Assembly: GCA_003427395.1 (NCBI GenBank)
Contig: BFEA01000253.1
Span: forward strand, 1,034,219-1,056,144
Direction: 5' to 3'
From: Chara braunii
Lineage: Eukaryota; Streptophyta; Charophyceae; Charales; Characeae
Length of the DNA: 21,926 bases
In this document: in pieces, positions 1 to 8,578 of the stretch
Numbering within the stretch: the first letter of the stretch is position 1
How the letters are laid out: each line of letters opens with the position of its first letter
The notes under the pieces: generated by a model
Database searches by the model: none
Told to the model about the DNA's origin: nothing
The model's input: only the letters and a program-made list of their open reading frames with translations
Position numbers and translations under genes: made by a program

Positions 1-48
<48 letters not shown>
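1..48 (+). repeat. Poly(A) tract at window edge
   Basis: Uninterrupted run of 48 A residues that may continue upstream. Other A tracts here close LINE-like elements (13003-13048, 17699-17721), so this is probably the 3' tail of a retroelement whose body lies outside the window. That origin is an inference, because no element sequence precedes it here. Confidence 0.7.
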
Positions 49-52
<4 letters not shown>

Positions 53-1375
53 CTCCTTTTTTCCACTCACCTCTTCTAGTATCTTGGAGTTGAAGTACCA
101 ATCTTGATGATGTTTCGCCTCACTTGGCTATGACTCCCTTCTCCCTCAAGCCCTTCTCATTCCTCTTCCTCAGTCCCTTCCTGATTGTGACAAACTCCTA
201 TCACTATGGCTATGGAGTTCTTCTCTCTAGGAAGGCTAATAAGACTCTCTCTAACCTTTCTTTTTCCCTCACAGCCTGGGGCTATGACGGATCACCTCCC
301 TAGGCCAGCCTCACTACCACCAGCCTCAAGAGTTCCTCACACTAGCTCACAGTCTCCTCCAAGGCTCCCTACTAGCAGTGGTTCCCCTCCTCTCACTCCA
401 AGTGACTAAAGTGCTCTCTTGAGCTCACTTGGGCAGCATGGACACTCGTCATGCAAATGTGAGTATGGCGGACTGCTCCCTCAGCTTATATAGGCTGAAA
501 CTGGAATATCGGTCAGCCCATGAGCTTCTCCATGTGCCTCCAAGTGAACCGAGGTACCCCCAAAGCCAACTCCTACCACTAAGCCTCTCCGAGGGTACCT
601 GGGCCTCATTTTGGCCAAGTATATGCAATCCGAGTGGTTGGTAATCGAATTGCCTCTTGGCCTCCTTTAGCCTCCTTTTCCTTTTTCAAATGATACCCCC
701 TTGAGTCCAAATGCCCAAGGGGCAACCTTACTTGAAAGAAAAAGGTCTTATGGAGCTTTTTCTCGATTTTTTTTTTTCCTATCCCAATTCGCTGAGATCC
801 AAGGTCAGCATAATTCCAAGTTACCCCCAAGTTATCCTTGCTTCAATTTTGAGGCCCTATACTCACTTTTCCAGTTTGTGGTGCATCTGGCCTTCTTTTT
901 GGGCCAAATGCACAGTTTCGGTTTTTTCTTCTTTTGTTTCTTTCCATTTTGGGCTGCCAACTCATTCCGGAGTTGGCCGTTTGAGCTGGCCTACAAAAAA
1001 ACGGACATATGCTCTCCACCATGAAATCTGATCTCAGATCCATAACTCACTAAAAAATGGTAAACTCCTTTTTGCATTTTTGCCCAATTTTGTTATTTTT
1101 AATTCAGATATTGCTGAGATAATCCTCCAAGGGCATTATCTCCACAATCCGAATTGCCCTCCACAAATCTTGGAGGGATGAGGTCATGGCAGGGACCTGC
1201 CAATCCCTACTGTGTCATTCCCAACTGACCGGCACATTCCCCTGCACTCTTTTTTCCTCTTTTGTCTCATCCATCCTCCTTTTTTTTTTTTCTTTTTTTT
1301 TTTAATGACAAGTGTCAAACTGTTGTGCATCCTCTTTCTAGGCCTAAGGACCTTATTCAAGGCCAGATTCATGGC
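49..1375. other. Unassigned pyrimidine-rich region with LTR-like promoter traits
   Basis: No coding frame resembles a known protein. The stretch is C/T-rich on the plus strand, with T runs near 769-779 and 1280-1302. A TATA-like CTTATATAGG at about 485-494 sits inside a short stem (TCAGC/GCTGA), which would suit an old LTR or promoter. Two small perfect hairpins lie close together: GAGATAAT/ATTATCTC (1116-1123 with 1135-1142) and CCCTCC/GGAGGG (1157-1162 with 1172-1177). I cannot assign the region to a family; decayed retroelement sequence is most likely. Confidence 0.35.
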
Positions 1376-1935
1376 CAACAGTTGGTCGTTGTAACTCGGA
1401 TTATAATAATGGAGCCCCCATGAGCATGAGGGTTCCCGTTTGCTTCCGTTTTCTCAATTTTGAGCCCTCATGTGCTCCGATTTTTCCTTGGCGGCTTATT
1501 TTCTGCATGGAGTTCATTGAGGCTCTATTTTCTTGTGCCTTGCAGTTCGAGATACCTTGGACTGCTGGGTAACCCCTCTCTTACTCATTTTCTCTCATTT
1601 TTGTCTCCTAACACTCTCTCTTTAGGCTCTTTCAATTTTGCACTCACAGTGGCTAATATTTTCCACCGTTAAAATTTTGATCTGGACGACACTACTTGCT
1701 TGCACATTCTTCCTCTTCTACTAACTCATGGTTCTCTTGGGACTGCTCAAGTCCCCGTCATTTTCCCATGCCAGTTCCATTCTCTAGTCCTGGCGGTGGT
1801 CCCGTCGGCGCATGTCTTAATTCTCAACTATTTTTATTTGGGTCAATTTAGCCGCCGTCGTCATTCCCGGCGGTGTCACAATTTTATTTGGGGTTTTCTT
1901 GTGCTTGGCAACCTCAATCCTTTCCTCCCATGGGT
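1376..1935 (+). repeat. Dispersed repeat family R1, copy 1
   Basis: Aligns by eye, in the same order and orientation, with 8579-9118. Anchors shared with copy 2 include CCAAC..CGTT.TA.CTCGGA at the left border, a GGCT(A/C)..ATTTTCTT block, a GCTAATATT motif followed by a GACGACAC/AACGACAC block, CTTGGGAC, GGTCCC and CGGTGTC. The copies are diverged by substitutions and many indels, so the family is old. No ORF is shared. Class is unknown; an LTR fragment or non-autonomous element is possible. Confidence 0.6.
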
Positions 1936-1959
1936 CTCAAGTGCCGCGAATATTCTAGG

Positions 1960-1982
1960 CCGCGAGATCCACCATCTCGCGG
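1960..1982. other. Perfect 9-bp GC-rich hairpin
   Basis: CCGCGAGAT (1960-1968) and ATCTCGCGG (1974-1982) are perfect inverted repeats around the 5-nt loop CCACC. It lies just past the right end of repeat R1 copy 1. The role is unknown; it may mark an element end or an RNA structure. Confidence 0.75.
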
Positions 1983-1995
1983 TGTCGACAGAATA

Positions 1996-2800
1996 GGGTC
2001 AACGTAAGGTACGGCTTACATCCAGCTTGTGGATGTTGTCACCTCCCTTCAATGGGCGTATCCCCGCCGAGCTACCAGTCCACAATAGGAAAGTTAATCA
2101 GTTACAATCGCAGAGGTGGACCAACCGAGGGCGTTTCTGGTTCGCTGTAGCATAGGGGGTACGCGCGGTCTCACGCCTCTATCAGATCCACACGCGAACC
2201 GACGCATTGGGGGGGGTGAAGTCCCAAGCGCGACTCGTCGTCGGTCGACGAGGACGCATCCTACTCACCACGCGTTACACCACAACACTCACACATACAG
2301 AACGACACAAATCAAACAACACAACAACACTCCTAGTCCCTTTTGTATCCATCCTACAACCTTCCGACGCAGAAATCGGATAGGCGACGCGCGCGGGACT
2401 TAGTATAAAAACCGTGCGGACGCAGGACCTTCTCATATCGATGAGTGATGCAAGCATTCGCAGGCAGTCACAATGATGGCGTACTATGTAGTGTCCATCA
2501 TCAAACGGTCCCTCGTGGATTCGAGTATCGCTTATGATACTCAAGTGTCAATCTCGAAGTATCGCGAGGGTCAGCCCCATCACGATATTGCACGGCTATA
2601 GAAACAGTCGTTCGGCCCCCGCGACACCATCGACCTTTGGGCTGAGTGTCCCGGTCGGCAGGGCAAATAGGTTTTGCGTGGGGGGTGATCCCTCCCATGC
2701 GGAGTCTAGGACATGGGATGTCATGGACAAGGACCTCGAATCCAGGCCCATGACCAGCATCCGACTTAAGAAATTTTCAAGACTCAAACAAAAGTAAAAG
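1996..2800. other. Unassigned CpG-dense region
   Basis: No recognisable gene. Between about 2161 and 2276 I count roughly 17 CpG dinucleotides, far denser than the neighbouring sequence. Two perfect 7-bp inverted repeats are present: ACATCCA/TGGATGT (2018-2024 with 2030-2036) and CTCGTCG/CGACGAG (2234-2240 with 2246-2252). A plus-strand frame ending near 2796 contains ESRPMTSIRLKKFSRL, faintly like the RPMTRSxAKK tails of Ty3/gypsy polyproteins, but too short to call. It is followed by a purine run AAAAGGAGGGAG (2797-2808). Confidence 0.4.
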
Positions 2801-2810
2801 GAGGGAGTTT

Positions 2811-3526
2811 CCCTTCCTCTCTCAACCTCAGCCCCAATCAGACCCTTAAGTGTGAGCTCTTTAGATCACGCTGACACTTAAACATAGGTATATACATATA
2901 CATATAAGGGAATAAACACGTGACGATCACTTCTCACAATCAAAGTGAGACTCCTCTCAGCCATATATGTGCATGTGATCGCAGACAGTCAAATCCAAAG
3001 TCTGAACCAAAAACATAATTGCAATCACATCAAAGAATCAACTAAAGTTAACACACTACACAGGGTCAACTTCAACCACTCTCTATGTTCATACCCCTTG
3101 CTTTAGACATGCAAGCCCCAACCTTTGTCAAACCTTTCAAAAATAAATACTTAGCACCTTCGTTAAATGGCCATTCAATAAAAGTTCGGGTGAAAACCTT
3201 AACAAAACAATAGAAACCACAAGGGCTAAAGTCTTTTAGGTTGAGTATTGAGAATAAATTGGAGTTGAGTCGTAGACCGACGAATCGACAACCAACATGT
3301 TATCAGTGATAACAGAAGATGATCATTGTAGGATCAAGCTGAGACTCGTTCAAATCTTGAATCGGAACAATCGAAAGGACATGTACCATAAGACAGGTCA
3401 ACGCCCAAGCTAATTCATGAGTGTATGATAAGTAAACCTTCATAACACATCCTCACTCAATATTGTCTGCTAAGTAAGACTAAGTTCTCTTAAGCCTATG
3501 TCCTAAGAAAAAACAGATCTTTGACA
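2811..3526 (-). mobile_element. Candidate 3' LTR of a copia-type retrotransposon
   Basis: Read on the minus strand, TGTCAAAG begins at 3526, immediately after a purine tract typical of plant Ty1/copia elements. TG is the usual LTR start. About 617 bases further lies a TATA-like block (2888-2909), a sensible position for a U3 promoter. A perfect 8-bp inverted repeat, TTAAGTGT/ACACTTAA (2846-2853 with 2874-2881), follows. There is also a 15-bp palindrome, GTTATCA-G-TGATAAC (3299-3313). The downstream LTR border and target duplication could not be found, so the low-coordinate end is arbitrary. No second LTR copy is in the window, which suggests a fragment. Confidence 0.4.
2888..2909 (-). promoter_or_regulatory. 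TATA-like block in LTR candidate
   Basis: Alternating TATATACATATACATATAAG sequence; on the minus strand it reads CTTATATGTATATG. It sits about 617 bases into the minus-strand LTR candidate, where a U3 TATA box is expected. Simple alternating AT sequence can arise by chance, so the call depends on the LTR interpretation. Confidence 0.35.
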
Positions 3527-3544
3527 TAATCTCCCCCTTACAGG
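3527..3544 (-). promoter_or_regulatory. Polypurine tract of minus-strand copia-type element
   Basis: On the minus strand the sequence is CCTGTAAGGGGGAGATTA followed directly by TGTC. AAGGGGGAGATT next to a TG start is the classical plus-strand primer site and LTR border of many plant Ty1/copia elements. This fixes the orientation: internal region at higher coordinates, 3' LTR at lower coordinates. Confidence 0.55.
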
Positions 3545-3599
3545 ATGGATTGTCAATATCATTACTGGTCAAAAATATAATCTAACTCCTCTAAACTAA

Positions 3600-4185
3600 G
3601 AAAATTTCGGCAGCGCTTTCCGTAGAAAAAGTGTTTTTTTTGGATTTATATTAGCTCAAATATGAAAACTGAAACAATATCTAACTCTGAAAAGTGAAGT
3701 TCTGTCTAACTCCCTGAAAAGTAAAAAATTAGGGAGCATTCCCTTTAGAAAAGTAGACTTCCCAGATTTATACAAAGTCAGATAAGAACTCAAAGTAAAG
3801 CTTGAGTTTAACCAAGACAAAATTTTAACTAACTTTTTGTTTTGTATAAATTTCGGCAGCACTTCTTTTAGAGAAAATAACTTTTCAAAATTTATACAAA
3901 GTTAAGTTTAAATTTAGAAATAACTTTGACTTCCCAAAGTTCAATTTTGTCTAACTCTCCGATTTAACAAAAAATTGGGCAGCACTCCCTTTAGAAAATA
4001 ATAATTTTCATATTTTTACTAAGCCATACATAAAATAGACAAACTGAATTTTTGAAAAGTCAAAATATGACCAAGTCTTTGGTTTTATAGAAATTTTGGC
4101 AGAGCTTCCCGTAGAGAAAGTAGCTTACCAAGATTTATACAAAATCAAGTATAACAAAAGATCAAAGAAAATGTAAAAATTGACC
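3600..4185 (-). repeat. ~122 bp degenerate tandem repeat, nearly five copies
   Basis: Five units start near 3603, 3725, 3848, 3969 and 4090, a period of 121-123 bp. Each opens with a variant of AATTTCGGCAGCxCTTCC, followed by TAGAAAA and a GATTTATACAAAGT block about 35-45 bases later. The units are strongly diverged, and the last is truncated near 4185. The array lies between the expected pol end and the polypurine tract of the minus-strand copia-type element. Tandem arrays in 3' untranslated regions are known from plant LTR retrotransposons, best described in the Tat/Ogre lineage. No ORF spans the array. Confidence 0.75.
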
Positions 4186-4430
4186 TAAGTAAAATAAACT
4201 TAGCTCACGAAATGCAGAAATTGAACTTACTTTTATAGCTCTAGCACGTGGCGAGCAACTAAAGCAACTATCTATCAAACTGAAACTTAAACCCAAGTAG
4301 TAGTCTCACTGAGTCACATGCAAGGTCAAACCACAAGGTAGGTACTCTCACTAGTCCAAAGTCAACCTTGTCAAACAATAGTTCATAGTTTTTCAATGAT
4401 TTGTCCCTTACATAAGACATAAAGTTAGAC

Positions 4431-5630
4431 CACTCAAACTTATGGAACAGTGTCTTGCTCAGCCATTCAGTATACACAAACAGATAGCACAACTACTTCT
4501 CTCTTCTTTGGGCATGAGACTAGGTTATCCAACCTAGCCGCCCCGAACTGCTTAAGTATTCAAGTTATATATAATTATCTGCACTTAATCTTTTAAGGTA
4601 ACATATGATTGAACCGATCATCTTAGCTCGAGGTTCAGCCTGCCTCTTCTTACCATAAATTTATTCTTAATTAATACTCTCTTCCGTTGTGATAAACTAT
4701 AGTCAGACCACCCAAACTTATGAGATAGTGTCTGACTAGCCTGTTCATATGTGAAGTAGTAGTAAAATATAATCAAGTTATAACCTTTTGGTTTCAGTAT
4801 GTGTATGGCATTGGACCAAGACCACAAAAACTTATGGAATATGTATGATCTTCTTCCTGATTTATTTTTCTCAGGAAGAGATTGAGCCACCCAAACTTAT
4901 GGAACATGCTCAGACCTCTTCGTTCAAAACCAAAAGAAACTGATAAATCTCAAAATAATGAAGACAACCAAAGCACATAAACTTATGGGACAGTGCAAAA
5001 AAGTCAACCACAGACAACCCTCGTAAGTTAGAGCAACCAGACCAACCAAACTTATGGAACTTGTCTAGTCCTTCAGGCAACAAAAGAAAAAATTCCCAAA
5101 ATTAAATAATAATTTTATAGTGAAATTACATTTTAAATTTTAAATTTTTATTCAATCTTAAAAAATGTAATTCCATTTTTAATTTTGTTCGTCTTACTTG
5201 AAAATTTTCCTTCTTTTTTAAACTGCATGCTAGTGATGGAATAAAAGTCTGGATGAGTTCATGAAATATTTTATTGGACTGTCATTCTAAATAAGGATTT
5301 TCAGTCATAAATAGGTTAATCCAATATAAATTGGAAGATATTTCTTGTAGTAGAATGAAAGTTTAATTAAAACATTTCATAAACCCGTTCAGACTTTCAT
5401 TTTATTTTGAACAAATAGATGTAGTTGGAAGGGAAAGCTCAAACTTAGACGGAAACTTATCAAATAAAACTGTAAATTTTAGAATTTGACGAACATTGGA
5501 ATTGTAATTTATACATATAAAGGATTTTTTTTTTATGGAATGTTTTTTCAACTTTAATTTCTCATGGGAATTTTCCTGTTGAACTCAAAAAATAAACATA
5601 GCACAGGGTCTCTCCAAACTTATGGAGATT
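4431..5630 (-). repeat. Seven dispersed copies of a CCAAACTTATGGAACA motif
   Basis: Variants of GACCACCCAAACTTATGGAA followed by CAGTGTCT occur at about 4428-4454, 4707-4734, 4818-4842, 4886-4910, 4971-4996, 5038-5062 and 5611-5630. On the minus strand the core is TTCCATAAGTTTGG. Spacings are irregular (roughly 280, 110, 70, 80, 70 and 570 bases), so this is not a simple satellite. The motif contains short complementary ends (CCA..TGG). It lies on the pol-proximal side of the 122 bp array. The function is unknown. Confidence 0.7.
5165..5510. mobile_element. AT-rich foldback element (MITE-like)
   Basis: The left arm (5238-5289) and right arm (5351-5408) are inverted repeats about 52-58 bases long, matching at roughly three quarters of positions by hand alignment. 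Most mismatches are transitions. Shared blocks are AAAGTCTG, ATGAAAT, TTTTA and TCATTCTA. Weaker outer complementarity continues: ATTCCA and TGTTCGTC near 5170-5193 pair with GACGAACA and TGGAAT at 5488-5502. The loop has an inner palindrome, TCCAATATAAATTGGA. No transposase is present. The size fits a non-autonomous DNA transposon; superfamily and target duplication are unresolved. Confidence 0.65.
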
Positions 5631-5639
5631 TGCCCAGCC

Positions 5640-6320
5640 TTTGATTGACCCGGTCAGACACAATCCCACAATCTCTGTTCAGTCAGACAATAAAACTGAA
5701 ATTGACATTGCGCATACATTCCTTTATTTAAGGCTGGTTTGTCCTGAAAGTCAAACTGAAAGTCAAAGTAGGGGTGCAAACAATATACTCAGTCAAAACG
5801 TTATAAGAAATACAGATAATGGTCATAATTGAGTTTATAAAAGGAAAGTGAAACCTTTACCTCTCAGTTCCCTACCTCTAGAACTCCTCCTGAGTTCCGG
5901 GAGAGCTCCCGCAATCGGTGGGCTGACTCCCACAGAGTCTTGTTGCGGTCCTACGGGTTGCAATCCTGCCTGCTGCCTTCCTCTCTAAACAGGGGTTTCA
6001 GACGCTCGAGATATAAGAGGGGGACTGACTCAACTCTCAGGAGAGGGTTTTGGTTCCTTCACGCGTCTTAGGGCCCCGCAACGATGGTCAGATGCCCAAC
6101 CGCTTGGCAACTCAAATCAACCGGTCGGTTGTTGACTCCCTGGCGACTTCCCAAGTCGTAGTGAGGACTCCCTCCTTCAATGACCTAGTCACTTCACAAG
6201 CTTGTGAACTCAAGCATATCGGCTATAGGCGAGTCTACAACCTTTTCGGTTGCCTTCTTGGTGCTCCTGCTAGTAGATGGGTGACACACCGATGAGCAGG
6301 CAGACCTGCAATCTCACCAG
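5640..6320. other. Unassigned LTR-like promoter region
   Basis: No known gene is visible. A plus-strand frame at 6050-6295 resembles no family I recognise. GATATAAGAGGGGG at about 6009-6022 is a good TATA-like motif. Upstream of it are two adjacent GC-rich stems: CGGGAG/CTCCCG (5898-5911) and GTGGG/CCCAC (about 5919-5934). A 12-base direct repeat of CTGAAAGTCAAA occurs near 5755. CAGGTAAGTCC at about 6318-6328 has a 5' splice-site appearance. An old LTR plus leader is the simplest reading, unproven. Confidence 0.3.
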
Positions 6321-7540
6321 GTAAGTCCTCAAGCTTGCGGCTCTCTCACCGCTACTCCATCTTGAATGAGCGGTACGCCGACTGAAGTTACAACAATCTA
6401 ACTGGCTGTTGTCTCACATGTGCCCACACTAATCTGCTATCATTCCTCTGCCTATTGAGCGCCAAGCTCGCTTCACGCGTATATGGCTAATAGAACTCGA
6501 GTCGATTTCCTTCACAATGCCACTTGATTTCCTTACAGACTGAACTAGGTTGCTGGTTTTAAACCCTCGTCTGTAATCTAATAGCTTTATGTGTGCATTG
6601 CCTAAGCAACTCCCACTATGCAGACTGAGAAGGAACCTTCCGTAGGCACAAAAAGTTGATTTCCCAATGACACTTCCTTCTTGTCGCTTTGCCCTCCTTC
6701 AGTAAGCTTCGACAACAACCTCTACCGCTTTTCTCATCTAGCTTTTCCCCCAAACATGGTTGAAACTAAGTTCCCAGCCTGTCGATCCTTGTTGTGTAAC
6801 CGCTTTGGTAAAGTCCGACCAGTTCCCGCCTGTAACTCGTTGTCATAGCTTCCTGTTCAACACAATCCGCACAACTTGTTCACACCTCTCTACTATCAAG
6901 GTAAGTTCCCGCTCAACCTCCTTCTCCCTCTCTCTATAACTCACTCGCTTCTACTAAAGAAGGCTGTGTCGTGCCTGGTACGCACCTTTCTCCTTTTAGC
7001 ATGCCAATGCACCTAGTCACACATACTACTAGGTTCATTCGTAGTCACGGAAGTGGAGTCTTCACACAGGGAGAGACCTTGGCCAATGACCATGACAGTA
7101 CGGACAAACACCATTCCGACGAACGCAAAGCAAGCACCAAGCACATATCGTGATCACAATGACAAATAAGAAATCCATGATCATGGCGACAGAAACGAGT
7201 TCCCGTGTGCGCAACCTACATGACGAACGTGAGGAAGTCGGCAACCCCGAGCACAGTTTCGACGGGCACGGGCACCAAAGTGGCATTAACAGGGATTACA
7301 ATGGTGGATCGTGCTTACGCCGGCGGCCATATTCCACCGCTCATCAGGATGAGAATGAATCATCCGGTAAATCGGGGCAGATACATTCCCTTTTCAGTTT
7401 TTCATTTTTCCACGCAACACAGCTCCTAACGATGGCAGCACCTATTCTAAACCCCGAACTGAAATTCGGGCAAGGCCACTTGATTCGCATCGCCTCAAAT
7501 CCCCCTATTTGACTCCTCCTTTGCCCAAATTCGCCCATTA
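6321..7540. other. Unassigned sequence, no supported gene
   Basis: Mixed-composition DNA with several open frames of 60-120 codons on both strands, the longest at 7150-7512 plus. None shows a domain or motif that I recognise, and opposing frames overlap heavily. AAGGTAAGTTCC near 6899 is a second 5' splice-site-like motif, but no matching exon can be supported. I see no RNA gene or repeat here. Confidence 0.3.
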
Positions 7541-7544
7541 ACGA

Positions 7545-7890
7545 GTGAGAAAAACCCTTTCTCCCCCTTCTTCGTTTTCATTTCCTCCACAACTCCGCAC
7601 GGCCCTTTTCTCTATTAACTCTCAGTCTTCTCACTTTCCACCCAAACTGACCTCATATTCTGATTCGTCAGGCCAGAAAACCCTCGTCTAGCATTTTAGA
7701 TTACTAAAAACAGTCACAGAATGACCGAGTTACTCTCGTTCCGTTCCCTATCTTCTCTTCCCTTCCGCCATCTCCGCGCACCCTCTTCTTTACTAATCTC
7801 CTAGTCTACTAACTTTCTTGTAAAATTAACGTCGGATTCTAATTCGCCTTGCCTATAAACCCTGGATTCGGCTCTTAGTTCGTTGGAATC
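7545..7890 (+). repeat. ~180 bp tandem duplication, diverged
   Basis: 7612-7710 and 7792-7885 align closely through blocks such as TCTCxTAGTCT, CTxACTTTC, AAxTxAC, ATTCTxATTCG and ACCCT. The alignment extends upstream through TCCxCCA, TCCGC and GCAC at about 7590 and 7770. The period is about 180 bp with two units. The second unit contains CCTATAAACCCTGG (about 7852), a TATA-like motif typical of LTR promoters. The first unit has AGAAAACCC at the same place, so the duplication may have arisen in a promoter region. The host element is unidentified. Confidence 0.65.
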
Positions 7891-8446
7891 CGTTGAGGAT
7901 TGAGCGCTATGCGTTTTTCACCCCGTCATCTCTCCTTCTCCGTTGTTGCCATCCTCGTCTTTGGTCCAGATGCACCTGGCATAGTTCTTGGTTAGATTCA
8001 TCCAGGTCCCTCCTGACTGTGTCCACTCTCCTTTCCTCCACTTAGCATTAGCACCCGCCGTGCCTTCTACATCTAGTTTCTTCCTCGTTGCCCTCCCCCT
8101 CCGGTCGCACTTCGCACAGACGAGCGCCCAAACCCGTTCTCCCTCTACCTCGTCCCTTCCGATGCTAGCGCAACTCTTTGACAGCGGCCGATCTCACAGA
8201 CAGCCGGGTAGCGCTTAGAGCAGCCCCGAGTATCTCAAGGGAAGCTCCGAAGAAGCCAGCTACTAGATGGTTTGATTAGAGTTTCGCCCCTAGGCCCAAG
8301 TTCGTCCGTCGTTCTGCTTTTCAACACTGTTGTCGGCCCCGCCACAGTCCTCACCTGTTTACTCTGCTTTGGCGGGGTACTCCACCTATTCCGGCCTCCA
8401 CCGGGCATGCACATATTCCGAGCCTTCACAACAGATCAAGGCAAGT
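7891..8446. other. Unassigned pyrimidine-rich region
   Basis: C/T-rich plus-strand sequence. A 76-codon frame at 7988-8218 and an opposing frame at 8235-8429 show no recognisable domains. I see no RNA gene, hairpin or repeat of note until the 22 bp array at 8447. Confidence 0.3.
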
Positions 8447-8512
8447 GAATTGTGGCCCGACGGACAACGAACTGTGGTCCGACGGACAACGAACTGTGGC
8501 CCTGCGAACAAC
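8447..8512 (+). repeat. Three tandem copies of a 22 bp unit
   Basis: The units at 8447-8468, 8469-8490 and 8491-8512 are variants of GAACTGTGGCCCGACGGACA+AC. Copies 1 and 2 differ at two positions; copy 3 has a few more changes. The unit is not a multiple of three, so it would shift any reading frame and is not protein repeat coding. It ends 15 bases before the U6-derived segment. Confidence 0.85.
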
Positions 8513-8527
8513 GCTCTAGGGGAGGTA

Positions 8528-8578
8528 CATGCTAATCTTCTCTGTATCGGTCCAATTTTTATGAATGTCCTGAAGGAC
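8528..8578 (-). pseudogene. U6 snRNA-derived fragment (5' half)
   Basis: On the minus strand this segment matches the 5' half of U6 spliceosomal RNA. It starts with a 5' stem, GTCC-TTCA-GGAC, two bases shorter than normal but still pairing. It continues through AAATTGGA and keeps the invariant stretch ACAGAGAAGATTAGCATG, including the ACAGAGA box that pairs with the 5' splice site. The identity of the box and flanks (22 contiguous bases) is too long for chance. Homology stops after CATG: the GCCCCTGCGCAAGG part that pairs with U4 and U2, and the terminal U run, are missing. A TATA-like GATATAAC lies only about 10 bases upstream, and a weak upstream-sequence-element-like GACTCACATGG (8623-8633) is present. 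The spacing is wrong for an active plant U6 gene. It is a truncated pseudogene or a chimera. Confidence 0.85.

Noticed and set aside
2730-2796. Ty3/gypsy polyprotein tail (RPMTSIRLKK)
   Set aside because: Only about ten residues are reminiscent, with no protease, RT, RNase H or integrase upstream.
3340-3362. tRNA gene suggested by GTTCAAATC
   Set aside because: No acceptor or D-arm pairing could be found around it.
7150-7512. 120-codon frame as a host gene
   Set aside because: No domain, overlapping frames on both strands, and no supporting splice or promoter context.
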